From an uncultured Bacteriovoracaceae bacterium (GTDB lineage: Bacteria > Bdellovibrionota > Bacteriovoracia > Bacteriovoracales > Bacteriovoracaceae), in contig CAKZUQ010000011.1 of the NCBI GenBank assembly GCA_937923325.1, forward strand, positions 1 to 64,000: DNA of 64,000 nucleotides. Direction: 5' to 3'. The notes beneath the pieces are model-generated. The model had not been told where the DNA came from and searched no databases. It was given only the letters and a program-made list of their open reading frames with translations. The position numbers and the translations under genes were made by a program. The number at the start of each line of letters is the position of its first letter. Position 1 is the stretch's first letter. Positions 1 through 9,200 of the stretch are shown piece by piece.

Positions 1-94
1 TTTTTATTGTAAGCTTTTCACTATCAGTATGTCTGCAAGAAAGTAAATGTTATAAGAGATTATTACTTTAATCTTCTTTACAACAAAGGCTACT

Positions 95-1210
95 TTGAAA
101 GTTTTAGCATTCTTAACATTAATACTTATATCTAGCTGTGCCAAAAGACTTGAAAAAAATAACGTTAACTCTAGACTTATTATCTCTGATCAGAGCTCAA
201 GCCCTCAAATTTTATCCGAAGAGCTCGAAGTTCAAACCAAACTTAAACAGGCCATAAAAACATCCTCTCTTAATTTGGTAAGAACAGCTTTAAAGCGAGG
301 AGCAAAACCTGACTTGGTAATGATCGGACAAGAAACGGCTTTAACCTATTCAATAAAAAATCATTATAATTTTATCGCGAGCACACTAGTAAACTCAGGA
401 GCAGATACTGATTTGGCCAATAGCTATAACGAAACTCCACTTCATATCGCAATAACAAATAATGATGCTATTTTAACTCGAATTTTACTTAGCAAAAAGA
501 AAACCAATATCGATAGGCCATATAATTCAGGTGAAACGCCTTTAATTAGAGCAATAAGACAAAAAAATAAGAGAATTGCACTAATGCTTATAAGGGCAAA
601 TGCTGATCTAGAAATAAGAAGCCCCTCAGGAGACTTAGTTGAGAATATTGCATATCAAAACTTAAATGAAAGAATTGCTATCCTCATAGAACGATTAAGA
701 AAGTTTAATAACAACTTAACAAGAGTTGATACCATAAGAAAAATAATTAATGACAAAGATACCTTTACACTTAATTATATAAAAAATATTCACCAAGAAA
801 AGAATCTACGGTTTGGGACCAAGTTTTTAAAGCAGTCGATCATAAATGAAGATGATAACTTTTCAAAAGAAATAATTAATACTTTTTTTTCAATATCAAA
901 AATACCTGTATATACACAATATTTAATGCTGATAGAGACTATTAAAAATAAAAACTTGGACTTAATTAAACATCTATATCAAATATTAACGTATAAAGAC
1001 CCAAACTTTTATGACAATGAAGATAGAACTTTACTTAGTTATGCAGTAGAAAGTTTGAAGTATAAAAGTGCTTTATTTTTTAGAAAAAAAGGTTCTGAAA
1101 CATACTTTAAAACCAGAGAAGATAAAGTCATAAATTCATGTAACTTCTTAAATAAAAGAAGACTTAAAAGAAAGTCGTTTAGAAGTTTCAAAAATATGCT
1201 TGGCTGCTAA
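95..1210 (+). CDS. Ankyrin-repeat lipoprotein
   Basis: Predicted lipoprotein with ankyrin repeats, probably a protein-binding envelope component. Residues 1-15 form a signal peptide ending in a lipobox (ISSC, Cys15). About residues 47-180 hold three to four ankyrin-like helical repeats with recognisable ETPLHIAI and ETPLIRAI cores near 113 and 147. The remaining C-terminal half is Lys-rich and I cannot assign it. The start is TTG at 95, preceded by an AAAGG-type ribosome site at 85-89. The stop codon overlaps the convergent AmpG-like gene by 4 bp. The domain call is fairly firm, the binding partner unknown. Confidence 0.75.
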   Translation: MKVLAFLTLILISSCAKRLEKNNVNSRLIISDQSSSPQILSEELEVQTKLKQAIKTSSLNLVRTALKRGAKPDLVMIGQETALTYSIKNHYNFIASTLVNSGADTDLANSYNETPLHIAITNNDAILTRILLSKKKTNIDRPYNSGETPLIRAIRQKNKRIALMLIRANADLEIRSPSGDLVENIAYQNLNERIAILIERLRKFNNNLTRVDTIRKIINDKDTFTLNYIKNIHQEKNLRFGTKFLKQSIINEDDNFSKEIINTFFSISKIPVYTQYLMLIETIKNKNLDLIKHLYQILTYKDPNFYDNEDRTLLSYAVESLKYKSALFFRKKGSETYFKTREDKVINSCNFLNKRRLKRKSFRSFKNMLGC

Positions 1211-2463
1211 TCCCTTTTATTAAAGGGAGCGACCCAAATAAGTAAAATCATCCCAGGAACAGCTAACAAAGTACAAACGTAAAAGAAATTTGTATAACCT
1301 ATACCGCCAAACGACTCACTCCCCTCGATTAAATACCCAGCAAGAACACCAGAAAAAGATTTAGGTACTGCAAACAATGAAGTCAAAAGGGCCAATTGAG
1401 TACCTGTGAATTTTTTATTCGTGCTCTTCGCTATAAATGCCATTAATGCAGCAGAACCAAGACCAACACCAAGGTATTCAAATCCAATAACAACACCTAA
1501 AATCCAAACAATAGGGCCAGCTTCACTTAAAACAGCAAAACCTAATATTGAAAGCATCTGAACAAGACCAAAAATCCAAAGGGCCTTATTAATACCTGTA
1601 CGATACATCATCAGACCACCTAAAAATCCACCTATCACCATAGACCAAAATCCAACAGCTTTTCCAAGAGAACCAATTACTGTATTAGAAAAACCAACAT
1701 CTATATAAAAAGGAGTGATTAAAGAAGTCGCGACTGTATCTCCAAATTTATAAAAAAAGATAAAAAATAGAATTAAAATACCTGATTTAAAACCATCCCT
1801 TTGAAAAAATTCAAATAATGGATCTACAACTGCTTCTTTTAAGCTTTTAGGTTTTTCTTCTTCTAAATCTAAATCTGGAATTAGCAAAGTACTTATAATA
1901 CCTATGAACATAAACAACGAAACAATAATAAATACATACATCCAAGAAAGGTGATCAGAGAGGATTAAACCAAGACTTCCGGGAACAAATCCTGCAATTC
2001 TATATGCGTTAGCATAAAATGAATTACCAAGTCCAAGCTCTTTATCCTCTAATAACTCTCTTCTATATGCATCTAGAACAATGTCTTGAGAAGCGGAAAA
2101 GAAACCTATTGCTAAACCTGAGTACATAATTAAATTAATAGATGTTTTAGGATCCATAAATGCTTGAGAGATCATAAATATCAAAAGAGCAACTTGAGAA
2201 ATTATCATCCACCCTCGCCTTCTACCAAATAAAGGAGGTGTATAACGATCTAAAAGTGGAGCCCAAGCATATTTAAAGGCGAAAGGAATCATTACCAACC
2301 CAAAGAAACCAATTGTCTTAAGGTCAACTCCTTCGCTCCTTAACCATGCGGGGATCAGTTGTGCCAAAAAATACATTGGTAACCCAGCCGTGAAGCCGTT
2401 AAAAATGCAAATAAGGACTTTTTTATTAAGGAGTGCTTCTTTTAAGCTTAATTTTTTATTCAT
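1207..2463 (-). CDS. ampG: AmpG-like MFS muropeptide permease
   Basis: Major facilitator superfamily permease of the AmpG type, which brings anhydro-muropeptides from the periplasm into the cytoplasm for peptidoglycan recycling. About twelve hydrophobic segments span 418 residues, somewhat shorter than E. coli AmpG. The family hallmarks seen are GFTAGLPM near residue 23, the cytoplasmic GRRRGW loop near 80, and SQDIVLDAYRRELL near 124-137. In a predator it could also handle prey-derived muropeptides, which is inference. The acetyl-CoA transporter group is a related alternative. It is transcribed alone, and its stop overlaps the ankyrin lipoprotein stop by 4 bp. Confidence 0.8.
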   Translation of the reverse strand: MNKKLSLKEALLNKKVLICIFNGFTAGLPMYFLAQLIPAWLRSEGVDLKTIGFFGLVMIPFAFKYAWAPLLDRYTPPLFGRRRGWMIISQVALLIFMISQAFMDPKTSINLIMYSGLAIGFFSASQDIVLDAYRRELLEDKELGLGNSFYANAYRIAGFVPGSLGLILSDHLSWMYVFIIVSLFMFIGIISTLLIPDLDLEEEKPKSLKEAVVDPLFEFFQRDGFKSGILILFFIFFYKFGDTVATSLITPFYIDVGFSNTVIGSLGKAVGFWSMVIGGFLGGLMMYRTGINKALWIFGLVQMLSILGFAVLSEAGPIVWILGVVIGFEYLGVGLGSAALMAFIAKSTNKKFTGTQLALLTSLFAVPKSFSGVLAGYLIEGSESFGGIGYTNFFYVCTLLAVPGMILLIWVAPFNKRD

Positions 2464-2542
2464 AGAAATAGCTTAGTCTAATAAACACGATACTGTATAG
2501 GATAAAATACTGACATAAGAAGGTAGCAATTTGATACTAACT

Positions 2543-3661
2543 TTAGAGATAAGTTGATTTTTTATATGTGAAGGCACTTTTTAAAATATTTTTATTTAAA
2601 GTATTTTTCTTTGTTTTATTATTAAATTTTATTGATTTAATTGTTTCACCTATCGCCTTCGCCATTTGAGGTGGTACAGCATTACCTATTTGTCTGAATT
2701 GAGCTGTTAAGCTACCTTGAAATACAAAATCATTTGGAAAGCTTTGAAGCTTTGCTGCTTCGCGAACAGTTAAATATCTATTCTCTTCAGGATGATAATA
2801 CATAGATCTTGAAGTCAAAATAGTAGGAGATGGAAGGTCTAGAGGTAACCTTTGAAGTCTAGTTTGTCTGAATCTTTGCTCAGATATTTCACTCCAAACA
2901 ACATCATATCGAAGAGACTTTGGTAGGAATTCAAGCTCATCTCTTTGATAGCGTATTCCTCTACCAGATGGGATATGACACAATCTTTTAAAATCTAATT
3001 TGTTTTTGATCTGAGCACTATCAACATCATGATTATAGACTTTTTTATTTTTTGCCTTAAGAGATTTAAGAGCTTTTTTTACAGTTATTAATTTTAAAGA
3101 ACCTCGTTCTCCATGAGTAATCTCAGGGTAAATAGCTTCTCCCCCCCTAACTCCGATGAGAATAGTTCTTCTTCTTTTGGATGGAACACCATATTCCTCC
3201 GCGCTCATAACACGTGCATCAAGATTATAACCAATTTTGGCAAAAGCCTTAAAGATTGCATCTAAAGTACCTTGGTTTTTCTTGGCAAGCATACCTGTTA
3301 CATTCTCAAAAATTACAATCTTAGGCTGAGTTAACTTTACAACTCTTATGAACTGCTTAAAGAGTGAATTTCTTGAGTCATCGGCTGAGCCTTTACCAAC
3401 AGTAGAAAATCCCTGACAAGGAGGGCCACCAATGACCATGTCGACAGAAGTTATATCAATTAGACTCTCCAATTTCTTTTTTGTTAGTTTATGTATGTCC
3501 ATACATACGCCAATCGAGTTTGGATGATTGTGTTTAAAGCTCTCTACTGCTCTTTCATCATAGTCAACACCAAGCAAACACTGGTGTCCAGCCATTTCCA
3601 TACCCGTGGAGAAACCTCCGCAACCGGAGAATAAATCAATAAACTTAAAGGACTTTGTCAT
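2543..3661 (-). CDS. DNA (cytosine-5) methyltransferase
   Basis: S-adenosylmethionine-dependent C5-cytosine DNA methyltransferase with the standard motif order: motif I DLFSGCGG (9-16), motif IV GPPCQGFS with catalytic Cys82, motif VI ENV (119-121), motif VIII VPSKRRR, and motif X QIGNAVPP near residue 330. The target-recognition region lies between motifs VIII and IX. The 372-residue length is normal for Dcm/HaeIII-type enzymes. A Lys/Asn-rich tail of about 25 residues follows motif X. No restriction endonuclease is adjacent, since its neighbours are a permease and a glycosyltransferase, so it may be a solitary regulatory or protective methylase. Confidence 0.92.
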   Translation of the reverse strand: MTKSFKFIDLFSGCGGFSTGMEMAGHQCLLGVDYDERAVESFKHNHPNSIGVCMDIHKLTKKKLESLIDITSVDMVIGGPPCQGFSTVGKGSADDSRNSLFKQFIRVVKLTQPKIVIFENVTGMLAKKNQGTLDAIFKAFAKIGYNLDARVMSAEEYGVPSKRRRTILIGVRGGEAIYPEITHGERGSLKLITVKKALKSLKAKNKKVYNHDVDSAQIKNKLDFKRLCHIPSGRGIRYQRDELEFLPKSLRYDVVWSEISEQRFRQTRLQRLPLDLPSPTILTSRSMYYHPEENRYLTVREAAKLQSFPNDFVFQGSLTAQFRQIGNAVPPQMAKAIGETIKSIKFNNKTKKNTLNKNILKSAFTYKKSTYL

Positions 3662-3806
3662 ATCCGAGTATATTATTTAGAAAGTAAATCTTTGTCTAGG
3701 TATAATCGTTCAATTGATTAAATTCAAGGGTGTATTATATATATACTTTAGATAAATTGAATCAAAACTTTGCATAACAGTACGACTCTAACTATTATAG
3801 TTAACT

Positions 3807-4505
3807 ATGATAAGTGTAATTCTACCAACATTTAATGAGAGAAAAAATCCCTACTTTAAGAAAATTCTTGAACGATTTAAAGATGTGGATCAATTAATCA
3901 TCGCTGACTCTAACAGCTCAGATGAAACAGTAAAAATTGCAGCTCAGTATACAAAAGATATTTACAATTGTGATATAAATTCACGATCCGAAAGAATAAA
4001 CCTTGGAATTGAAAAGGCCAAAAACGATATCATTATTATTCATCATCCAAGAAGCCTTCTTGCTAAAGATGCAGAAAAAGAACTATTAAGTATTAGTGAT
4101 GCAGTACAATGGGGAGCTTTTACACATAAATTCGACATAAAACACTTCTTACTAAGATTTACCTCATGGTATTCCAATCAAATAAGGGGTGATAAAAAGA
4201 ATATATATTACCTAGATCATTGCATATTTTTAAGAAAAGAAATTGTAAAAAATGTTTTTCCAATACCCACTATGGATATTTTTGAAGATACTGAAATTTG
4301 TTTAAGACTAGCTAAATACAATAATAAAAGATTGAAAACCATTAGTACGACTTCGGCAATAAGATTTACAAAAAATGGAATTCTAAAGCAGTGCCTTACT
4401 AATCTCTATCTTAAATATAAATATAAAAAGGATTCTAACCTAGAACAAATGAATAAACTTTACGAAAAAAATACGAGGCTAAATAACAACTATGACGATA
4501 ACTGA
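3807..4505 (+). CDS. Family 2 glycosyltransferase
   Basis: GT-A fold family 2 glycosyltransferase, probably transferring a sugar from a nucleotide donor to an envelope glycan or lipid. The N-terminus shows the typical nucleotide-binding start VILPTFNER (3-12) and ADSNSSDET (33-41). A later acidic patch with IFEDTEICLRL resembles the acceptor-side ED motif. There is no clear transmembrane helix, so it is probably cytoplasmic and membrane-associated. Its 3' end overlaps the next gene, a membrane fatty-acid-hydroxylase homologue, by 14 bp, suggesting coupled translation and possibly a joint role in lipid modification. The acceptor is unknown. Confidence 0.8.
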   Translation: MISVILPTFNERKNPYFKKILERFKDVDQLIIADSNSSDETVKIAAQYTKDIYNCDINSRSERINLGIEKAKNDIIIIHHPRSLLAKDAEKELLSISDAVQWGAFTHKFDIKHFLLRFTSWYSNQIRGDKKNIYYLDHCIFLRKEIVKNVFPIPTMDIFEDTEICLRLAKYNNKRLKTISTTSAIRFTKNGILKQCLTNLYLKYKYKKDSNLEQMNKLYEKNTRLNNNYDDN

Positions 4506-5235
4506 AATACGTCCCTTTATATTTTTAGTAACGTTCACACTTTTATATTTACTACAAAAAGTGGTTCCACTATTTAAAATGAAAGATCACGCAAGAATAA
4601 TACATAACTGGTACGTTTTTGTACTTTCCGTACTCTTGCTAAGAGTTTTTTTTCCAAAAGGGATAATGAGCAATGGAATTATAAACTTTGGATATACAGA
4701 AGGTTTAAATTCACTAACTTTTGGAGTTGATCTTATGGCGACTCTCTTTATTTTTGATTTTGCGATTTACCTTCAACATAGGGCCACACATCACTTTAAC
4801 TTTTTATGGCGCTTTCACAAAGTACACCACAGCGATCAAGAGATGGATACAACATCTGCTTTGAGGTTTCACCCAATAGAAATACTACTATCTGCACTCT
4901 ACAAAACTTTACTGATTATAGTCTTAAGGCCAAGGGTTGAAACATTTATTATATATGAAATAACATTGAATGCATTCGCACTATTTAATCATTCAAATCT
5001 TAGGTTACCTAAAAAGCTGGACCAAATACTTAGGACTCTTTTTGTGACACCTGCTATGCACTACCCTCATCACTCTACAGAAAACAAATTAATGAATATG
5101 AACTTTGGAAATATATTCTCTTTGTGGGATAAAATCTTTAATACATATACATCACAAGAAAATAAAATATTTGGCATTAAAGAATTTCAAAAAAAACTCA
5201 CTGTCAAAGATGTATTGTTTATGCCTTTTAGGTAA
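4492..5235 (+). CDS. Fatty acid hydroxylase / sterol desaturase family membrane protein
   Basis: Integral membrane di-iron oxygenase of the fatty acid hydroxylase superfamily, which hydroxylates or desaturates lipid chains. The histidine clusters that bind iron are all visible: HRATHH (96-101), HKVHH (109-113), a single His at 127, NHSN (166-169) and HYPHH (190-194). Four or so hydrophobic helices surround them. At 247 residues it matches the compact bacterial members (sterol desaturase-like) rather than larger fusions. It overlaps the upstream glycosyltransferase by 14 bp, so the two probably act together, perhaps on a glycolipid. The substrate cannot be read from sequence. Its 3' end overlaps the convergent HNH gene. 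Confidence 0.85.
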   Translation: MTITEIRPFIFLVTFTLLYLLQKVVPLFKMKDHARIIHNWYVFVLSVLLLRVFFPKGIMSNGIINFGYTEGLNSLTFGVDLMATLFIFDFAIYLQHRATHHFNFLWRFHKVHHSDQEMDTTSALRFHPIEILLSALYKTLLIIVLRPRVETFIIYEITLNAFALFNHSNLRLPKKLDQILRTLFVTPAMHYPHHSTENKLMNMNFGNIFSLWDKIFNTYTSQENKIFGIKEFQKKLTVKDVLFMPFR

Positions 5236-5731
5236 GCCAATTTTTAAAGCTAGATATTTTTTCTCTTTTAATTTTCTTGAGGATCATACTAAATGAGCTT
5301 GGTTCTCTAGGTCTCGACAATAGTGGCATCTTGGCTTCACAAGGTGTTTTATCTGCCTTTTTATTGTTACAGGGCTTACAAGCGGCTACTATGTTTTTCC
5401 AACTAGTGTCGCCTCCTCTACTCTTTGGATAAACATGATCAAGTGTTAATTCAGATTTCATAAAGTGAGTTCCACAATACTGACATTTAAAATTGTCTCT
5501 GTGAAATATATGATCTCTGGAAAATTTGACATAAGAAGAATGCTTAAACTTTGAAACTAGCCTAATGACCTTAGGAAATTTAAAACTTTGATTGGGAGAA
5601 TTAATAATTTTGCTCTCATGATGCTCGACAATCTGAGCTCTACCACCAAAAAATAAACTCATGGCCTTTTGCCAGTTAATAATTCGTATGGGGTAAAAGG
5701 TAGAATCTAGTAATAATACATTCATCTCCAT
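5228..5731 (-). CDS. HNH endonuclease family protein
   Basis: Small HNH-fold protein with a zinc-binding four-cysteine arrangement: CQYCG near residue 83-87 and CKPCNNKKADKTP near 117-129, enclosing the HNH signature LTLDHVYPKSRGG near residue 97-109. This is the stand-alone HNH family found on many bacterial chromosomes, with an N-terminal beta-rich segment (VLLLDSTFYPIRIINW). Family members are nucleases in principle, but the cellular role of these chromosomal copies is generally not established. It is monocistronic and overlaps the convergent hydroxylase gene by 8 bp. A GGAG-like ribosome site is not obvious, and the MEM start could be either Met. Confidence 0.85.
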   Translation of the reverse strand: MEMNVLLLDSTFYPIRIINWQKAMSLFFGGRAQIVEHHESKIINSPNQSFKFPKVIRLVSKFKHSSYVKFSRDHIFHRDNFKCQYCGTHFMKSELTLDHVYPKSRGGDTSWKNIVAACKPCNNKKADKTPCEAKMPLLSRPREPSSFSMILKKIKREKISSFKNWLT

Positions 5732-5881
5732 CGTATAACTCCTTGTAGAAGGTATCTAGAGTATTTTACACTCAAAATGGATAAACAACAAATATACGAA
5801 TCTAATACTAGCTAACTATCAAATATTACTGGCCAAAAGATAAGAATTTAGGCATTATTTTCTATAATCAAACCTACATAT

Positions 5882-5966
5882 GCGGATATGGTGGAATTGG
5901 TAGACACGTGCCCTTGAGGGGGGTATGCCGCAAGGCGTGGAGGTTCAAGTCCTCTTATCCGCACCA
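5882..5966 (+). tRNA. tRNA-Leu(GAG)
   Basis: Folded by eye. A 7-bp acceptor stem GCGGATA/TATCCGC pairs perfectly. A D-arm follows, then anticodon stem TGCCC/GGGTA (one G-T pair) with loop TTGAGGG, giving anticodon GAG (Leu, CUC/CUU codons). A long class-II variable arm with a GCC-GCAA-GGC hairpin comes next, then T-stem GGAGG/CCTCT around loop TTCAAGT. The CCA end is encoded. The long variable arm agrees with leucine. A TATAAT box lies at 5863-5868, just upstream. Confidence 0.96.
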
Positions 5967-6317
5967 ACTATCTCCATAATTTTTAAGATTCCAAATCTCC
6001 CTAACCTTTTAATTAAGAATCGCTTGGTTCGCACAATCCAATTTATTTAAATTACTGCGCTTAAAATAAATTTTAAAAGTCACAAAATCTTCTTATTTTT
6101 TTAAATTTAGAAGAACATATATTTTTTGACAGGACATCTTCGCTATATGGTAACTGTAGGTCATAATCTCTGTATATCTACATAAGATTCAATTATTGTA
6201 GTTTATGGCATATCTCTTGCTTAATAAAATACAATATAATTAAAACTGTTAAGTAAATGATCATGTTTCCAGCCAAAAGCTGTTTATACTTTGATCAACT
6301 GTAAAGGAGAGAGACAG
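5967..6317. other. Intergenic region with leader of the 6318 lipoprotein gene
   Basis: About 350 bp without a credible gene. A perfect TATAAT at 6235-6240 is a reasonable -10 box for the downstream lipoprotein, but I see no good -35 at normal spacing. A small CAGC/GCTG hairpin (about 6271-6283) lies in the presumed leader, and an AAAGGAGAGA ribosome site is at 6303-6312. No tRNA terminator hairpin was found right after the tRNA. The rest is plain AT-rich sequence. Confidence 0.4.
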
Positions 6318-7607
6318 ATGAAGGCGAAATCACTACTAATTATCCCGATGGTATTAACACTATTTTCTTGTAACCAAGAAACAAAATCAACCAAAGCTCC
6401 AAATGTAATCGAGAAGCAGGTTAACTCTAAAAGACTTTCAATCGAAAATGACAAAGAGTATGCAGCTAAGCTTGCTCGAATTGGTGAAATTTTAGTTAAT
6501 AACCCTGTTGGAGTTACTCATGCTCATGACATGTTTAATAGAGCGCTGGAGATAGATCCTCAAAACAATAAGGCTCTTTTTTATAGTGCATTTACAGAGA
6601 TTTTAATGGCTATGAAAGGATCAATGAATAGAGGCAAGAGTCTTTTGGATGACCCTAAAGATTATGATGCTTATATAGAGCATCTAACTAATAAAGTTAA
6701 ATACCCTGAATTTGTCGATTTTGTTATTGGCAGGGATTCTCAATCAAAATTTAAAGACTATCAAGATATAAAAAGATTTGTACAAAATGAAATTGTAGAA
6801 GCATTTGAAAACGCTAGTACTAAACTGAATAAAGTTAATGGTGATGTTAATATTATTTTAACACAACTAAAGACTGAAAATACAGAATTAGAATACAATT
6901 GTCAGGATATTGTTGAAGATGAGTATAGTTATACAAACTGTGAGTTAAAAGAAGAAATGTCTAGTATGGAAGCATTACCAGCCGAAACAGTAACAGTTGA
7001 TTTGAATGATGTTAAAATTCTTGCAAGTGGACTAAAGGGATACTCTACAGTTTTCAAGCTTTATACAGCGTATTCAATTAAGGGACAAAAACACTTATCT
7101 AATGAAATTCGAGTGAAGGAGTTAGATCTTGGTAGAGATCTTACCGATAAAGAGCTGCATAGAATTGTATCTCGATATGACGATTATTTGACACTTGAAG
7201 AAGATCATAAAATGGGCGAAATTGTTCAGGATCTAGAAAAAGTTGTTGAAGCCGGAATGGATCTTGAAACATTAAATAATCAGTTTTGTGATAATGATTT
7301 AAGAATTAATAACTTAGTAAAAGCTATTTGTTTTTCTCAGACAGCGAGAGAAGATATGCAAAAATCGTTAGATTATCTTTCTGGGCCTCAAGAAATTGTT
7401 ATTGGGAAAAAAGTTGATGGACTGGATGTGAAAATCATGATCGACTTACCAGCTTATCTTAATAATCCAGTTCAAGATTTAAAGACTTTGATACCAACAG
7501 AGTACAACGAAGACGGATCAACGAAATATACAGTTGAGCCTGATTTGAATGGTCTTTTTCCTAACAAGGATTTACTTGAGAAGCTAAACAAATTAAAATC
7601 TGAATAA
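6318..7607 (+). CDS. Lipoprotein with a TPR-like N-terminal segment
   Basis: Predicted lipoprotein of unknown function. The start was chosen at ATG 6318, after the strong AAAGGAGAGA site, instead of an in-frame TTG at 6291. The signal peptide ends in the lipobox LFSC (Cys18). Residues 42-85 look like a tetratricopeptide repeat (HAHDMFNRALEIDPQNNKA), after which the protein is acidic and helical with one cysteine pair near residues 193 and 205 and others later. The next gene begins on the last base of this stop codon (TAATG), so the two proteins are made together, and both are exported. Lineage-specific as far as I can tell. Confidence 0.75.
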   Translation: MKAKSLLIIPMVLTLFSCNQETKSTKAPNVIEKQVNSKRLSIENDKEYAAKLARIGEILVNNPVGVTHAHDMFNRALEIDPQNNKALFYSAFTEILMAMKGSMNRGKSLLDDPKDYDAYIEHLTNKVKYPEFVDFVIGRDSQSKFKDYQDIKRFVQNEIVEAFENASTKLNKVNGDVNIILTQLKTENTELEYNCQDIVEDEYSYTNCELKEEMSSMEALPAETVTVDLNDVKILASGLKGYSTVFKLYTAYSIKGQKHLSNEIRVKELDLGRDLTDKELHRIVSRYDDYLTLEEDHKMGEIVQDLEKVVEAGMDLETLNNQFCDNDLRINNLVKAICFSQTAREDMQKSLDYLSGPQEIVIGKKVDGLDVKIMIDLPAYLNNPVQDLKTLIPTEYNEDGSTKYTVEPDLNGLFPNKDLLEKLNKLKSE

Positions 7608-8050
7608 TGATTAATAGCTTATTCTCTAAACTTTATATTATAGCGATTTGGGCAACTTTTAGTTGCCCTTTCGCTTTTTCTTCTTGCAACCTTGATATGC
7701 GTGAAGTCAAATATTACTTTAACAATCAATCTATTTATAAAGTAAATATAAACATGGCTAAAGTTTGCTCATCCAACGTAATTTACAAAAGAAAAATTTC
7801 AAACATTGAGATGAATATCTACAAAAATAATAAGAAATTACTTTCATACACTTTTGATAATGGTCTTTGGATGCCGTCGCAAAGCAAGTTTTTCTTAAAA
7901 ACGAAAGAGACTTTAAAATCAGGTTGCTTTAAAGGTACCAAAGCTCTAACTTTGAACCTAGACTCAAATATTATTAATTCGACTAAGGGCCATTACTTTA
8001 ATTTGTCATCAGGTAAATATCTAAACATTAATTGTTCAGAACTGATCTAA
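7607..8050 (+). CDS. Small exported protein of unknown function
   Basis: A 147-residue protein with an N-terminal hydrophobic segment typical of a signal peptide (about residues 8-25). SSC follows it and could even serve as a weak lipobox. Four cysteines (about 27, 53, 105 and 144) could form two disulphides in the periplasm. The ATG overlaps the upstream lipoprotein stop by one base, so translation is coupled, and the two probably work in one envelope complex. No family recognised. Confidence 0.65.
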   Translation: MINSLFSKLYIIAIWATFSCPFAFSSCNLDMREVKYYFNNQSIYKVNINMAKVCSSNVIYKRKISNIEMNIYKNNKKLLSYTFDNGLWMPSQSKFFLKTKETLKSGCFKGTKALTLNLDSNIINSTKGHYFNLSSGKYLNINCSELI

Positions 8051-8168
8051 AAGTAACGTAAAAAAAGTGGCTAACCTTTAAACATCTATGAATAGATTTC
8101 ACGAAGTGATCTTGCCCAATAAAACGGACACTCTTTTAACAGCACAACTTATAGGATAAGAGTACATT

Positions 8169-8456
8169 ATGAAAAAGAACAAAAAAAGAAAACCTTACTC
8201 CCCAGAATATAAAAACCAAGTAATTGAGCTGACCAAAAACATTGAAGTCGCAGAGGTTACTAGAAAGCTTGGGATTAAGAATATTAAAACTCCCGCTACT
8301 TGGGTTAGGTATTGAAGTAAAATGGTGCAGACGAAGACTATCAAAATATTGAAGCTTTAAAAGCTGAGGTAAAAAATTAAAGCGAGAGCTCATAAAAGAG
8401 AAAAAAGTTGTTGCAATCCTAAAAGATGCTGAGGCTATTTTTGTATGGATCGGCTA
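8169..8456 (+). pseudogene. IS3-family orfA remnant
   Basis: The reading frame opens at ATG 8169 behind a GGATAAG site and encodes the helix-turn-helix start of an IS3 OrfA (YSPEYKNQVIELTKN, then VAEVTRKLGIKN). A TGA at 8313-8315 ends the frame after 48 residues. The downstream leucine-zipper part (NIEALKAEVK, then KREL and VAILKDAEAIF) can be read only by changing frame. The DNA-binding half survives as sequence but not as a functional protein. Confidence 0.8.
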
Positions 8457-9200
8457 AAGTTAAGTTCAGAGAAATAGTTCTTTTAAAAGAAGAAGGATAT
8501 ACCGTTAAAACTTGTTGTAAGCTTCTGAAGGTCTCCTGTCATGGCTTCTATGAATGGAGGTGAAGACCTCCATCAAAAAGAGCACAGAGAAATTTGAAGC
8601 TCTCAAGATAAAGTAAAAAGTATACTTGATATTACTAAAGATCGCTATAGCTCGCCAAGAATTCATAAAGAGCTCGAGGCTCTGGTGGAGAAAGTTAGTA
8701 AGAATAAAGTCACAAAGTCATTAAAGAGGATGATTACAAGGTTAAAAAAGAAAATGAGCTCTGGACGTCCGACTTAACTTATACCAGAACGAAAGAAGGC
8801 TTTTGCTATTTAACTGTTCTTGTGGATTTATGGAACAAAGACATTAAGGGCGCTAACTTAGCTAATAATATGACAACTACAAATATTCTTGGAGGCTGTT
8901 TAAATTAGCTCTGAGAGACTTAACAAGGCAATCTTTCACTCTGACCACAGAGTTCAATATTGCTCAAAAGAAGTTAAAAACAAGCTTAAAATCCTTAAGA
9001 TGACTCAATCTATCTCTAGGAAAGGAAACTGCTATGACAATGCTTTTATGGAAAGTTTTTTTCATAGTTTAAACACAGACCTTGGGTACAAAGTTTTTGA
9101 GAATTTAAAGAAGCTAGAAAAGAATTTTTTGAATATATAATATAAATTGATATAATAATGAAAGGTTATGTTCTTAACTTAGCTATTTGAATCCAAAAGA
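8453..9200 (+). pseudogene. IS3-family orfB (DDE transposase) remnant
   Basis: Pieces of the DDE integrase-like transposase can be followed across several frames: KVKFREIVLLKEEGY and CHGFYEWR at the start, RYSSPRIHKEL, then ELWTSDLTYTRTKEG with the first catalytic Asp near 8775. FHSDHRVQYCS carries the second Asp near 8940, and NAFMESFFHSL carries the Glu near 9050. In-frame stops follow GFYEWR and the GGCLN segment, and further stops break the N-terminal and C-terminal parts. All three catalytic residues remain in the DNA, which points to fairly recent inactivation. Confidence 0.8.

Noticed and set aside
1..94. End of a gene before the ankyrin lipoprotein
   Set aside because: No convincing coding frame in this short stretch, and the left neighbour is outside the window.
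2543..5731. Restriction-modification system made of the C5 methylase and the HNH gene
   Set aside because: They are separated by two unrelated plus-strand genes, and the HNH protein is of the general chromosomal family.
8136..8393. 85-residue minus-strand open frame
   Set aside because: It lies opposite the IS3 orfA remnant, whose plus-strand text is recognisable; the minus frame is a shadow.
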